This document shows positions 9,612 through 17,219 of a DNA stretch of 36,952 nt, piece by piece; the stretch's first letter is position 1, and every line of letters begins with the position of its first letter. This stretch comes from Sedimentisphaerales bacterium (GTDB lineage: Bacteria; Planctomycetota; Phycisphaerae; Sedimentisphaerales; Anaerobacaceae). A model generated the notes under the pieces. The model did no database searches. It saw only the letters and a list, made by a program, of their open reading frames with translations, and was not told the DNA's origin. The position numbers were made by a program, and so were the translations under genes. Location of the stretch: contig JAFGEF010000026.1 in NCBI GenBank assembly GCA_016931715.1, positions 1 to 36,952 of the forward strand, read 5' to 3'.

Positions 9612-10142
9612 TCACCCCATTTTTTTAGCAAGCTGATAAGCGGCGAATGTTTTCCCAAATCTCATTTTGGCATTCCAGAGAAAATGAGGTGTCTTATTAA
9701 GATTTTCTTTCCTGAAACTCTTAAAGTAAGCTGCCGTTTTTTCAACAGCTTCTATCTGTTCCGGACGCATCTTGAATTCAAGATTGCGATTTTCTTCATT
9801 CATTTCGCCAGTTCTAACAGCTATAATAGCTGCCTTGACATCTGCAACAGAACATTTGAACCATTCACCTCCTGGATTTTTTATTCCTATATATCTTAAA
9901 TATTTGTGCACTTCTCGATCAGTGAAGGTTGTGCCGTCATGCCGCATAGCAGTCTCTTCGAGAACAATCTTGTACGGTAAGATGCCAGGACGAACTATTG
10001 GATATTGACGTGCAACTCGAGTCTTGACATCGACGATAGTATATCCGACTTTTAGCAAACCTTTATATTGAGGATTCGTATCCTCGTAGGCATATATGGT
10101 GGGCTTGTATTCAAGTCGTTGAGGAAAAAATTCTTGTTTCAT
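9612..10142 (-). CDS. GIY-YIG-like (T5orf172-type) domain plus helicase Walker A, N-terminal part
   Basis: Residues about 14-115 resemble the GIY-YIG/T5orf172 family: IYAYED, then GLLKVGYT with following basic residues, an internal DGTTFTDREVH, and EWF near residue 103. Such domains act as nucleases or DNA-binding modules. A helicase start follows (RPEQIEAVEKTAAYF) with the Walker A-like RFGKT at 161-165. The frame stops at TGA right after AKKMG, where homologous helicases normally run on into the next strand; reading through continues directly into the downstream frame. It is the last cistron of the minus-strand methylase block, 165 bases beyond the PIN gene, and so probably supplies the restriction activity. 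Alternatively the short product could be a stand-alone remnant. Confidence 0.75.
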   Translation of the reverse strand: MKQEFFPQRLEYKPTIYAYEDTNPQYKGLLKVGYTIVDVKTRVARQYPIVRPGILPYKIVLEETAMRHDGTTFTDREVHKYLRYIGIKNPGGEWFKCSVADVKAAIIAVRTGEMNEENRNLEFKMRPEQIEAVEKTAAYFKSFRKENLNKTPHFLWNAKMRFGKTFAAYQLAKKMG

Positions 10143-10186
10143 ATTTGTTCAGCAGACATAAAATTTTCTCAAATAATTTTAATTTT

Positions 10187-10282
10187 CCTGTTGCTAACAG
10201 GCCCTAAAAAACGTATATTACTATTAATCCAGTTATCTGGAGGTGGATGGCGAAAGCCATCGGGCCCGAAAGGGCCTTTTTT
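10187..10282 (+). ncRNA. tandem hairpin block ending in a T-run (possible small RNA or terminator array)
   Basis: Four perfect short hairpins lie in about 96 bases: CCTGTT/AACAGG (10187-10201), TCCAG/CTGGA with loop TTAT (10228-10241), GATGGC/GCCATC with loop GAAA (10246-10261), and GGCCC/GGGCC with loop GAAA (10263-10276) followed by six T. Two GNRA loops and a terminal T-run are what a structured RNA with an intrinsic terminator looks like on the plus strand. Both flanking genes are on the minus strand, so it would run against them. I recognise no known RNA family and see no convincing promoter. Confidence 0.4.
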
Positions 10283-10306
10283 ATTTTATAGCCATATTTC
10301 ATTCAA

Positions 10307-10714
10307 TTATGCTTGAGGTGCTTCAGTTATTACTCTCAAATTGGGTACATGAATGAAATGTTTCCCGTTGTGAGTTACCAGAGGAAGTTTAAATGCCAAC
10401 GCTGTTGCTGCAATCCACGCATCTGGAAAACTGATACTTAACTTTTGTCTCTGAACACCTATCACTGTTCTGGCATAGCAATCTGCAACGACCTTATCAT
10501 AAGGCAGGACAACATAATTTTTCAGTTTTTCTTCAAGTTCATTTTTTCTCTTGTCACCCCAATTACCTTTCTCTGCTCCGAGATACAATTCGCCAATGGT
10601 CACAAATGACAAGCACAATACCATGTCCTTGAGGTGCGGCAAATATAATTCGCTGATAGGATGACGTTTCATCAAATAGGAAACAATGTTTGTATCCACC
10701 AGAAGTTTATCCAT
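10307..10714 (-). CDS. PIN-domain ribonuclease, VapC-like toxin
   Basis: VapC-type toxins are small PIN-domain RNases held inactive by a partner antitoxin. Using the ATG at 10714 the protein has 135 residues. The acidic residues of the PIN active site are visible: D7 in LVDTNIVSYL, E42 in TIGELYLGA, and D98 in FPDAWIAATAL, followed by LVTHNGKHF. GGAGGGG lies about 9 bases before this ATG, whereas the longer in-frame extension upstream overlaps the preceding gene and has no such site. The start lies 2 bases beyond the stop of the upstream gene, so the two are translationally coupled. That gene ends in an antitoxin-like tail, which makes a toxin-antitoxin pair likely. Confidence 0.88.
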   Translation of the reverse strand: MDKLLVDTNIVSYLMKRHPISELYLPHLKDMVLCLSFVTIGELYLGAEKGNWGDKRKNELEEKLKNYVVLPYDKVVADCYARTVIGVQRQKLSISFPDAWIAATALAFKLPLVTHNGKHFIHVPNLRVITEAPQA

Positions 10715-10716
10715 TG

Positions 10717-11703
10717 CTATTTGTCCCCTCCTATTAACTCCGCTTCTCTCATTTCGGAAATCCATTCCTCAAAACCGTCGTTCACATCTCCAGGCCATCC
10801 ACCTAATAAATCATCTACGTTTGAAATTGCCTTTATACCCTGGGCTATCGCCAATTCGTCAACTGTATGATGCTGCCAAAACTCAATACCAGAAGGCAAA
10901 GATTTTTCTGTCAATTCCAATTGCCCCTCACTATCAGATACTAACGTTTCTATGTCTGCAATATTTATCTCAGTTATTTTGCCTTGCATATCTTTTTCTG
11001 CAGATCCCCTGATTCGCACATATTTAAGAATATTTTTGTACACTTCTTCACGGAAAGATTCAGCAAATTTGCACATTACTGGTTCTCCGATTGCCGGGTG
11101 AATTCGAAATATAGGTCCCGTTTCCTTAAAATCCACCATTACAAGCCTTCCATCTATTGTATATGTCATGCTTTCTGGTTTAGCAATGTGTTTCCGTATT
11201 TGATTGACGGCTTTTTCAGTATATTTGAAAGTAATAGTTTTAGGACGGTGATTGAGAGAAAAATCCATTTGTGTTATACCTCGTCCAAAAAGATTACCAA
11301 GGTCTCTCATCTTAAGAAGAACACCTACGTCATATCCTTGTGGCAGAACTTCTTTACCTCTTGATATTTCTTCAAGCCCTTCGAGCCATTTGGTGTATAT
11401 TTGATTGCCAAAATCAACATCTTCAATCAACATTTGAGTATCCGAACGCTCAAAATAAGCCAGTACTGCCGGACTTCCCTGTGTAAAACCAACTAAATCA
11501 AGTGAAAGAGCTTTTTTCAAATCCTTAGGTCTTGCTCCCCTGCGCGAGCTTAATCCCGTATTTGAAAGAACAATCCCAACTCGCTCAACAGCATTTGTTA
11601 TTTCGTTTGCTAATTCAAGAAAATCCGCAAGTCGCATTCTTCCTGGGCCAATATTAGGACCTTCAATGCGAATTGAAAAAAAAGGTTTTTTTCTATTTGT
11701 CAT
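10717..11703 (-). CDS. 328-aa protein with VapB-like antitoxin tail, partner of the PIN toxin
   Basis: The last ~60 residues (from about 269) read LPSGIEFWQHHTVDELAIAQG and go on to ISNVDDLLGGWPGD and FEEWISEMRE. This is the pattern of short antitoxins that precede PIN toxins: a x(S/T)xxELAxxQGVxPI-type segment, a LxGxWP segment, then an acidic helix. In those systems the antitoxin is usually well under 100 residues; here it is attached to a ~265-residue N-terminal region that I do not recognise. That region begins FFSIRIEGPNIGPGRMRLADFLELANEI and is mixed alpha/beta in appearance. The ATG at 11703 has AAGGAG spaced 8 bases; an upstream in-frame ATG at 11769 lacks one. It is coupled to the toxin gene with a 2-base gap and lies inside the methylase-helicase block. 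Confidence 0.75.
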   Translation of the reverse strand: MTNRKKPFFSIRIEGPNIGPGRMRLADFLELANEITNAVERVGIVLSNTGLSSRRGARPKDLKKALSLDLVGFTQGSPAVLAYFERSDTQMLIEDVDFGNQIYTKWLEGLEEISRGKEVLPQGYDVGVLLKMRDLGNLFGRGITQMDFSLNHRPKTITFKYTEKAVNQIRKHIAKPESMTYTIDGRLVMVDFKETGPIFRIHPAIGEPVMCKFAESFREEVYKNILKYVRIRGSAEKDMQGKITEINIADIETLVSDSEGQLELTEKSLPSGIEFWQHHTVDELAIAQGIKAISNVDDLLGGWPGDVNDGFEEWISEMREAELIGGDK

Positions 11704-11792
11704 AATAATAACTCCTTTTCTGTTTAAACCGATCATATTAAAAATATCGGCGATTATACTCTTTTTCAAATAATTATGAACTTACGAAATCA

Positions 11793-13298
11793 TTACTTAT
11801 TATCTTCAACCTCCATCGGACGAATCAACGACTCGATAAATGCTATTTCTTCTTCAGACAGACCAAAATGTTTATAAAGTTCTTTATCTGTCCATATTTT
11901 CGTCATTGGCAAAAGAGGAACAAAAGAAAAACGCTCCTTTGTCGTGTCCTGAGTATTCTTAAGCAAGCCTATCAAAAAACGAAGAAACTTGGTTCTAAGA
12001 TATGTAGCTAAATTTTGAGCTTCGGCTTCTTTTTTATAAGCTCCAGCTACAAGATATGTCTCTGTACAAGCGCTCAAAGGAGGAGCTACGATAGGTTTTC
12101 CTATTATCATTCGAGGATAATCACGAGCTTCGCCTCCTTCGCCATATCCCCTGGAAATTAAAACTTTCCACAAATCCAAGATGTCCTTACCGTTTATAAT
12201 AGATGACTTTTCTATTTTACCAACTATTTTATTTGCATACAATTTAACAGTTCCTTTTCCAGTAGGTCGAACAAATGTACGCAGCCCAAATGGCTTTTGG
12301 CGAGAAACTTGTTCACTCATAGATGGATATTTCTTAGACTGGACTTTCTCAAGAATGGGAATTGCCTTATTAAAACGAACAAATGTGTCAAATTGGTCCA
12401 TGAATCGATCCATTGTATCTTCAAGACCATTCATACATGTTGTAATCTGACATGTACCGTTGTAATCTCGCTCCCAAAGAAAATAACACACCCCCCCAAT
12501 AACTTTCACTCCTGGAAAAACATCGGAAGCTATTGGATAGTCAACTAATCGAGAAATTCGCCTGTCTTTAAGCATAGTATCACGAAAATGATCCAAACCT
12601 TTTCCGCCGGCAAACCATCTGGATGGTATGATCATTGTGAGAAATCTCGGATTCAGTTTTTTAGCTTGTTCTATGAAGATGTTATAAATCGGGGATGAAC
12701 CAGTACTTTCACCTGCGTCACTCAACTGATATGGCGGATTTCCAATGATTACATCGAATTTCATATTAAAAATCTCCTCTGGCTTTTCGGTATGTATAAA
12801 CTGATAGGCATGAGTTTCGAGGTCTTCAGCTCTGTCGTAATTTTCGCGGCTTGCCCCGCAGAAAGCACATTTGTCGTTTTCCCATGTATGTTCAATCCGC
12901 TCAAAATGTATATTGCCCTGCTGATTATCGAAAATCTCACAAACAGAATATTTACCATTAGCGGTTTTTGAGCAGTAAAGCGACCTCCGTGCAAGCAGAG
13001 AAGTCAATTCGGTTATACCTATTCCAAAAATCTGGTTTTTTAAAATATGATTGATTCTTTTCTGCTTATCTGGAATTTCAGTTTCCAAACCGGCATCTAA
13101 TCTTTTGGTAATTTCTCGAAGGAACACACCACACTTACAAAACGGATCCAGAAATTTGATATTTTTATTGTGCCAGATTTCACCGGGAAGCAAATCAAGT
13201 ATTTTGTTTGCCAGTTTCGGCGGAGTGAACACTTCGTCGCTGCTCAAATTCGCAAGACAAGTTAAAACATCCGGATTATAATTAGTATTTTTCAGCAT
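11793..13298 (-). CDS. adenine-specific DNA methyltransferase (Eco57I-like) of a restriction-modification system
   Basis: This enzyme should methylate the N6 of adenine with S-adenosylmethionine. The SAM-binding motif I appears as FLDPFCKCGVFLREITKRL at about 49-67, in the form typical of one restriction-modification subfamily. A CAFC pair at 144-147 may hold a metal with C residues nearby, and the catalytic motif IV GNPPY is at 186-190. A probable target-recognition region fills the C-terminal half (RPTGKGTVKLYANKIVGKI onward). I chose the ATG at 13298; the frame opens at a TTG two codons earlier. Its start overlaps the end of the upstream methylase subunit by 17 bases, indicating one operon. 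Length, about 501 residues, is full for a methylase subunit without a fused nuclease. Confidence 0.88.
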   Translation of the reverse strand: MLKNTNYNPDVLTCLANLSSDEVFTPPKLANKILDLLPGEIWHNKNIKFLDPFCKCGVFLREITKRLDAGLETEIPDKQKRINHILKNQIFGIGITELTSLLARRSLYCSKTANGKYSVCEIFDNQQGNIHFERIEHTWENDKCAFCGASRENYDRAEDLETHAYQFIHTEKPEEIFNMKFDVIIGNPPYQLSDAGESTGSSPIYNIFIEQAKKLNPRFLTMIIPSRWFAGGKGLDHFRDTMLKDRRISRLVDYPIASDVFPGVKVIGGVCYFLWERDYNGTCQITTCMNGLEDTMDRFMDQFDTFVRFNKAIPILEKVQSKKYPSMSEQVSRQKPFGLRTFVRPTGKGTVKLYANKIVGKIEKSSIINGKDILDLWKVLISRGYGEGGEARDYPRMIIGKPIVAPPLSACTETYLVAGAYKKEAEAQNLATYLRTKFLRFLIGLLKNTQDTTKERFSFVPLLPMTKIWTDKELYKHFGLSEEEIAFIESLIRPMEVEDNK

Positions 13299-13941
13299 CT
13301 GCAACTCTCAAGAAATGAGTTAGCGGGAACTCTTTTATTGGTTCGGGAATAAAAACTTCCTCTCCCATATCGGAAAAAAGCGGTTTATCTCTCATTCCGG
13401 CGTAGTAAAGCAATTCGTGGAATGCAAAATCCCTTCGTTTTATCATGCTGCCATTGACCGGCGACCATTCGGAAAAAACTATCGGCTTCGGATTTTCTTC
13501 AACTGTTTCTAATTTTAAGGCATCGCCCCAAATAATATTTCGTTCAAGAATGTATCGAACCGCATTCAAACATTCTTCCTTGAAAAGGCTGTTGTAACAC
13601 TGGTTGAAAATATCAGAAAGCCTCTTTCTGCATTTAATAACATTATCTTCAAGAATGTCGATGCCGTAGATGCTGGTCACCGCGAGAAATGCATTCCTTT
13701 CATATTCCAACAGGCTCTTGCCATAACGGCTTTCAACAATGCGCAGTTTTCTTTCTAATACTTCCGCCAGGAAATTCCCTGTACCGCAGGCAGGTTCAAG
13801 AAATCGAGATTCAATCCGCTCTGTTTCCTGCTTCACCAAATCCAGCATTGCATTTACTTCTCGTCTGGCGGTATAAACTTCACCGTGGTCGGCAACTCTT
13901 TTTCGAGAAACAACCTGTTTTTCCTGCTTTTTTGAACTCAT
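13282..13941 (-). CDS. N6-methylase-like subunit lacking NPPY motif
   Basis: The protein has a clear SAM-binding motif I, FLEPACGTGNFLAEVL, at about 47-62, preceded by a basic helix and HGEVYTARREV, a standard lead-in to type I/IIG methylases. It also has YGIDILEDNV (motif II-like) and WGDAL (motif III-like). No NPPY/DPPY catalytic motif is seen; the C-terminal part instead reads FSEWSPVNGSMIKRRDFAFHELLYY. It probably works with the NPPY-containing subunit encoded immediately downstream, overlapping by 17 bases. The start is uncertain: the open frame goes up to 14076, and ATGs at 13941, 13965 and 14016 all lack a strong ribosome site. I use 13941 because the preceding sequence looks least protein-like. 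A role as a stand-alone binding subunit is possible. Confidence 0.75.
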   Translation of the reverse strand: MSSKKQEKQVVSRKRVADHGEVYTARREVNAMLDLVKQETERIESRFLEPACGTGNFLAEVLERKLRIVESRYGKSLLEYERNAFLAVTSIYGIDILEDNVIKCRKRLSDIFNQCYNSLFKEECLNAVRYILERNIIWGDALKLETVEENPKPIVFSEWSPVNGSMIKRRDFAFHELLYYAGMRDKPLFSDMGEEVFIPEPIKEFPLTHFLRVADAEKY

Positions 13942-14099
13942 GTTTTTAATACAATCAGCAAGCATTTTATTCAGTTCTGCACAAGCTCCGCCATAATTTA
14001 ATAATCCAAAAAACATAATTTTTATACACTGACCGCAGAACAAACCCAAAATATCACTGTAACTAATGAAAATCAAGGATATTCATATTCAAATCACAT

Positions 14100-14548
14100 A
14101 ATGTAAAAAAACTACGTTCTCACAACTGAAAAACAAAGCCAATTTGCCCGCCGGTGGCAGGAAAAACTAATATCTAAACTCTAAATCCTAAACACTAAAC
14201 GCTAATTTGTGAAAAAAAGCCAAATTTGAACAAGAATACAGGAGACAGAATATGAAACAAAGCCAATTCTTTAAGAATAAGGAACACAGAAAACACCAGG
14301 GGTGCAGTTAATCCGTTATGCTGCGCCCCCGGCTGCTCGCTAACCCGCAATAGGCACTCATGCGTGGCCCAGTTTTTTCTAAAATCCTTAGAAAATCAGT
14401 TTCTATATATAAGGCGTATGTGGAGGTCAAATTGTTGATTGAAAAAACGTTTTTTTTTGAATATTTTTTAAATATTTTTCATTTTTTTGCTTTTTTCCTG
14501 TTTTTTGCACTGTAACAAGGTAAAAATCTTAATGTTTTATCCCGCTTA
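14100..14548. repeat. repeat-bearing intergenic region upstream of the methylase operon and uxaC operon
   Basis: Three minus-oriented copies of a motif whose core is AAAGCCAATT or AAAGCCAAATT (14127-14145, 14209-14227, 14252-14267) are interspersed with phrases of 7-9 base period such as CTAAACTCTAAATCCTAAAC (14174-14193) and AATACAGGAGACAGAAT (14235-14251). Plus-oriented copies of the same motif follow uxaC. From 14441 to 14510 the DNA is a run of T and A tracts that may be intrinsically curved. No gene was found. Confidence 0.6.
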
Positions 14549-14576
14549 TTGACTTTTTTCGTGATTTGGTTACTAT
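14549..14576 (+). promoter_or_regulatory. putative promoter of the small membrane protein-uxaC operon
   Basis: TTGACT (14549-14554), a 16-base spacer and TACTAT (14571-14576) lie about 55 bases before the start codon at 14632. The T-tract stretch immediately upstream could act as an UP-like element. Confidence 0.45.
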
Positions 14577-14631
14577 CTCTATTAACTGTAGTAAGAAAAA
14601 AGACTTTCGGCAATTTTCAAGGAATTGTGAC

Positions 14632-14898
14632 ATGAGTTTTTACAAGATTTTTATGCTGATTATGGTGCCTGTACTGGCGATAGGGTGGTTTTTCTACTGG
14701 CGATGGACGAAAAAAATGGATGAGGAAGAAAAAAAACAGCCAAAACCGGTATCGAAAACTAAAAAAGAGGTTTCCGACTGGGCGAAAAAGATGGCAACTT
14801 TTGATTCTCCCGCAGAACAGGCGCGGAAAAGAAAATTGGAGCAGGAAAAACAGTGGGAAGAAATAGAAAAGAAGCGTCAGCAGGAAAAACAGCAGTAG
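14632..14898 (+). CDS. small single-pass membrane protein with charged tail
   Basis: From the ATG at 14632 (AAGGA spaced 8 bases) the protein has 88 residues. Residues about 5-22 (IFMLIMVPVLAIGWFFYW) form one hydrophobic segment, followed by a positively charged RWTKK and then a long Lys/Glu-rich helix that is likely coiled coil (EQEKQWEEIEKKRQQEK). This predicts a cytoplasmic charged tail on an inner-membrane anchor. It is followed 63 bases later by uxaC and probably shares its transcript, but there is no evidence of functional linkage to uronate use. I do not recognise the family. Confidence 0.7.
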   Translation: MSFYKIFMLIMVPVLAIGWFFYWRWTKKMDEEEKKQPKPVSKTKKEVSDWAKKMATFDSPAEQARKRKLEQEKQWEEIEKKRQQEKQQ

Positions 14899-14961
14899 TT
14901 TTTATTGAAACAGGAATTTTTACAAGTCGATTTTACATACAATCAATAGAAAAGGAAAAAT

Positions 14962-16377
14962 ATGGCAGACGGATTCATTGGAGAAGATTTTTTACTGCAG
15001 ACGAAAACTGCCAAAAAGCTGTATCACGATTATGCTGAAAACATGCCGATTTATGACTATCATTGCCATTTACCTGCACAGCAGATTGCCCAGAACCACC
15101 GTTTTGGGAATCTCACCCAGGCATGGCTCTACGGCGACCATTATAAATGGCGTGCGATGCGAACCAACGGCGTAGCGGAAAAATACATTACCGGCGATGC
15201 AGGCGATTTTGAAAAATTCGAAAAATGGGCGCAAACTGTTCCATATTGCTTTGGAAATCCGCTTTACCACTGGACACACCTCGAATTAAAACGCCCGTTC
15301 GGAATCAAAAACAAGCTTCTGTGCCCGGATACCGCAAAAAAAATATACGAATCAGCAAGCGATATGCTCAGGTCGGAAGAATTCAGCGTTCGCAATATCA
15401 TCCGCAAAATGAACGTGAAACTGCTCTGCACAACCGAAGGGCCGCTCGATACGCTCGAACACCATAAAAAAATCCGGTCCGACGGCTTCAAGGTGAAAGT
15501 GCATACAGCCTGGCGGCCTGATCAGGCGATGGAAACTGAAAATATTCAGCAACTTGGCTCGTTCATTGCCGGACTGGAAAAAGCCGCTGGCATGGATATT
15601 AAAAATTATCAACTCTTTATCGAAGCTCTTCAAAAACGTCACGACTATTTCCATGAGAACGGCTGCCGGCTTTCAGACCACGGCCTCGAAACGGCATATG
15701 CCGAAGATTATACAGAAAACGAAATCTGGGCTATTTTCAGTAAAATACGCAACGGCAGAAATCTCGATTTTCAGGAGTCTATAAACTTCAAATCGGCGAT
15801 GCTGTTCGAGCTGGCTATTATGGATTACGAAGCAGGGTGGGTGCAGCAGTTCCATCTTGGTGCGCTGCGAAATAACAATACGAGACTCCTGAAAATTATC
15901 GGCAAAGATTCCGGACTCGATTCCATCGGCGATTTCGAGATCGCCCGCCCGCTCGCGAAACTGCTCGACAGGCTCGATACGAATAACAAGCTTGCAAAAA
16001 CAATTCTATATAACCTGAACCCGCGGGATAACGCACTTATTGCGACTATGATAGGCAATTTCCAGGACGGCTCAGCGCCCGGAAAAATGCAGTTCGGCTC
16101 GGCATGGTGGTTCCTCGACCAGAAGGACGGCATGGAGCAGCAAATTAAAACCCTCTCGAATATGGGATTATTGAGCAGGTTTATAGGCATGCTCACCGAC
16201 TCGCGCAGCTTCCTGTCATACCCGAGGCATGAATATTTCCGCAGAATACTATGCAATATGCTTGGTAACGATGTAGAAGCAGGGCTGCTCCCGAACGACC
16301 TGGAACTGCTCGGAAAAATGGTCGAGAACATCAGTTTCAATAACGCAAAAGAATATTTCCCAATGGAAATAGAATGA
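14962..16377 (+). CDS. uxaC: glucuronate/galacturonate isomerase UxaC
   Basis: UxaC isomerises D-glucuronate to fructuronate and D-galacturonate to tagaturonate, the first cytoplasmic step of hexuronate catabolism. The 471-residue length is typical. The N-terminal block closely follows characterised UxaC proteins: EDFLL, KLYHDYAENMPIYDYHCHLP with the metal-binding-type H34 and H36, GDHYKWRAMRTNGV, GNPLYHWTHLEL and RPFG. Further family blocks are CTTEGPLDTLEHH, HTAWRPDQA, and near the end LTDSRSFLSYPRHEYFRRILC. The ATG at 14962 is preceded by AAAAGGAAAAAT. It connects the pectin-type exoenzymes in this window with the probable KDG kinase. The other genes of the route (uxaB, uxaA types) are not in the window. 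Confidence 0.97.
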   Translation: MADGFIGEDFLLQTKTAKKLYHDYAENMPIYDYHCHLPAQQIAQNHRFGNLTQAWLYGDHYKWRAMRTNGVAEKYITGDAGDFEKFEKWAQTVPYCFGNPLYHWTHLELKRPFGIKNKLLCPDTAKKIYESASDMLRSEEFSVRNIIRKMNVKLLCTTEGPLDTLEHHKKIRSDGFKVKVHTAWRPDQAMETENIQQLGSFIAGLEKAAGMDIKNYQLFIEALQKRHDYFHENGCRLSDHGLETAYAEDYTENEIWAIFSKIRNGRNLDFQESINFKSAMLFELAIMDYEAGWVQQFHLGALRNNNTRLLKIIGKDSGLDSIGDFEIARPLAKLLDRLDTNNKLAKTILYNLNPRDNALIATMIGNFQDGSAPGKMQFGSAWWFLDQKDGMEQQIKTLSNMGLLSRFIGMLTDSRSFLSYPRHEYFRRILCNMLGNDVEAGLLPNDLELLGKMVENISFNNAKEYFPMEIE

Positions 16378-17219
16378 TATAGTCATTAGCCGCTGGTCGT
16401 TAGTATTTAGTAATTTGAATTTGGCTTTATTTCGGATTTAGGGTTTAGATTGTAGGATGGGCTTCAGCCCATGCAGCTTCTTAGAATTTCCCGCCGAAGG
16501 CGGGCAATTTGGCTTTGTTTTACATTCTGTATTCTGTGTCCTGTGTTCTGTATTCTTGATTAAATTTGGCTTTGTTTCACATTTTCCACCGAAAACACGA
16601 AGAACAAAAAACGCAGAAAATTGAAGTATTTTACTTTAAAACCTTCGTGATTCTTCGAGGACTTCGTGGTGAGTAACGAAATTGGCTTTGTTTCACATTT
16701 TTCTTTCAAACACGGATTTCAAAAATTTCACTTTTTTTTAAGTTTTTTGTCATTCCCTCGCATTCTGGAATCCATTTTTTATTTCACCGCCGAGAATCGC
16801 GAAGAAGAACGAAGAAAATACCAACGACTAACGACCAACGACTAACAACTATTAAAAGACACTGATTCACACGAGATTTACACAGATTATATATTATTTT
16901 TTGTGTATTTTGTGCCTTTATGCGGCTAAATATTCTTCGTGAGCCTTCGTGTCCTTCGTGGTAAAAAAAATATTTTGTTGCTATTTAAGAAATTAGAGAT
17001 AGAATTTGTAGCTGTTATAAATATTAATTAGCCGCAGAGTTCACAGAGAACACAGAGAAATATATTAAAAATCTTCGTGAACCTTCTGGCTTGGCCATCC
17101 CATAGGGAGTGAACTTTGTGGTAATATCTTATACGGAATCGGCGAAATTAGCCGAGAGCGTGCGTACTTCCACTCCAATAATTTCCCCGATTGATTTATT
17201 TTGATAAGAGAGATTATAA
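16378..17219. repeat. mosaic of short degenerate intergenic repeats
   Basis: No gene is visible. Four plus-oriented copies of the AATTTGGCTTTGTTT motif lie at 16418-16433, 16506-16526, 16563-16583 and 16679-16699. Between them are several families of 7-9 base period: TTCTGTA/TCCTGTG at 16524-16558, CTTCGTGA-type at 16639-16677 and 16942-16966, CGACTAACGACCAACGACTA at 16827-16846, and CACAGAGAA-type at 17031-17064. A palindrome ATGGGCTTCAGCCCAT is at 16457-16472. The last 60 bases precede the next gene and contain the ribosome site-like AGAGAG. Confidence 0.7.

Noticed and set aside
9605-9614. TGA read as a sense codon (recoding or selenocysteine)
   Set aside because: TGA ends other genes in the window, and no selenocysteine-type hairpin was recognised after it. 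A point mutation or sequence error is simpler.
10246-10290. Tiny plus-strand frame MAKAIGPERAFFIL after GGAGG
   Set aside because: The spacing between GGAGG and ATG is too short and the codons coincide with two perfect hairpins and a T-run, so RNA or DNA structure explains the sequence better.
14280-14400. GC-richer phrase resembling a tRNA or other stable RNA remnant
   Set aside because: I could not form a cloverleaf, and no anticodon or T-loop GTTCGA-type sequence is present.
16500-17110. CRISPR array
   Set aside because: The repeats are 7-9 bases, degenerate, of several families and in both orientations, without regular 25-40 base spacers or cas genes.
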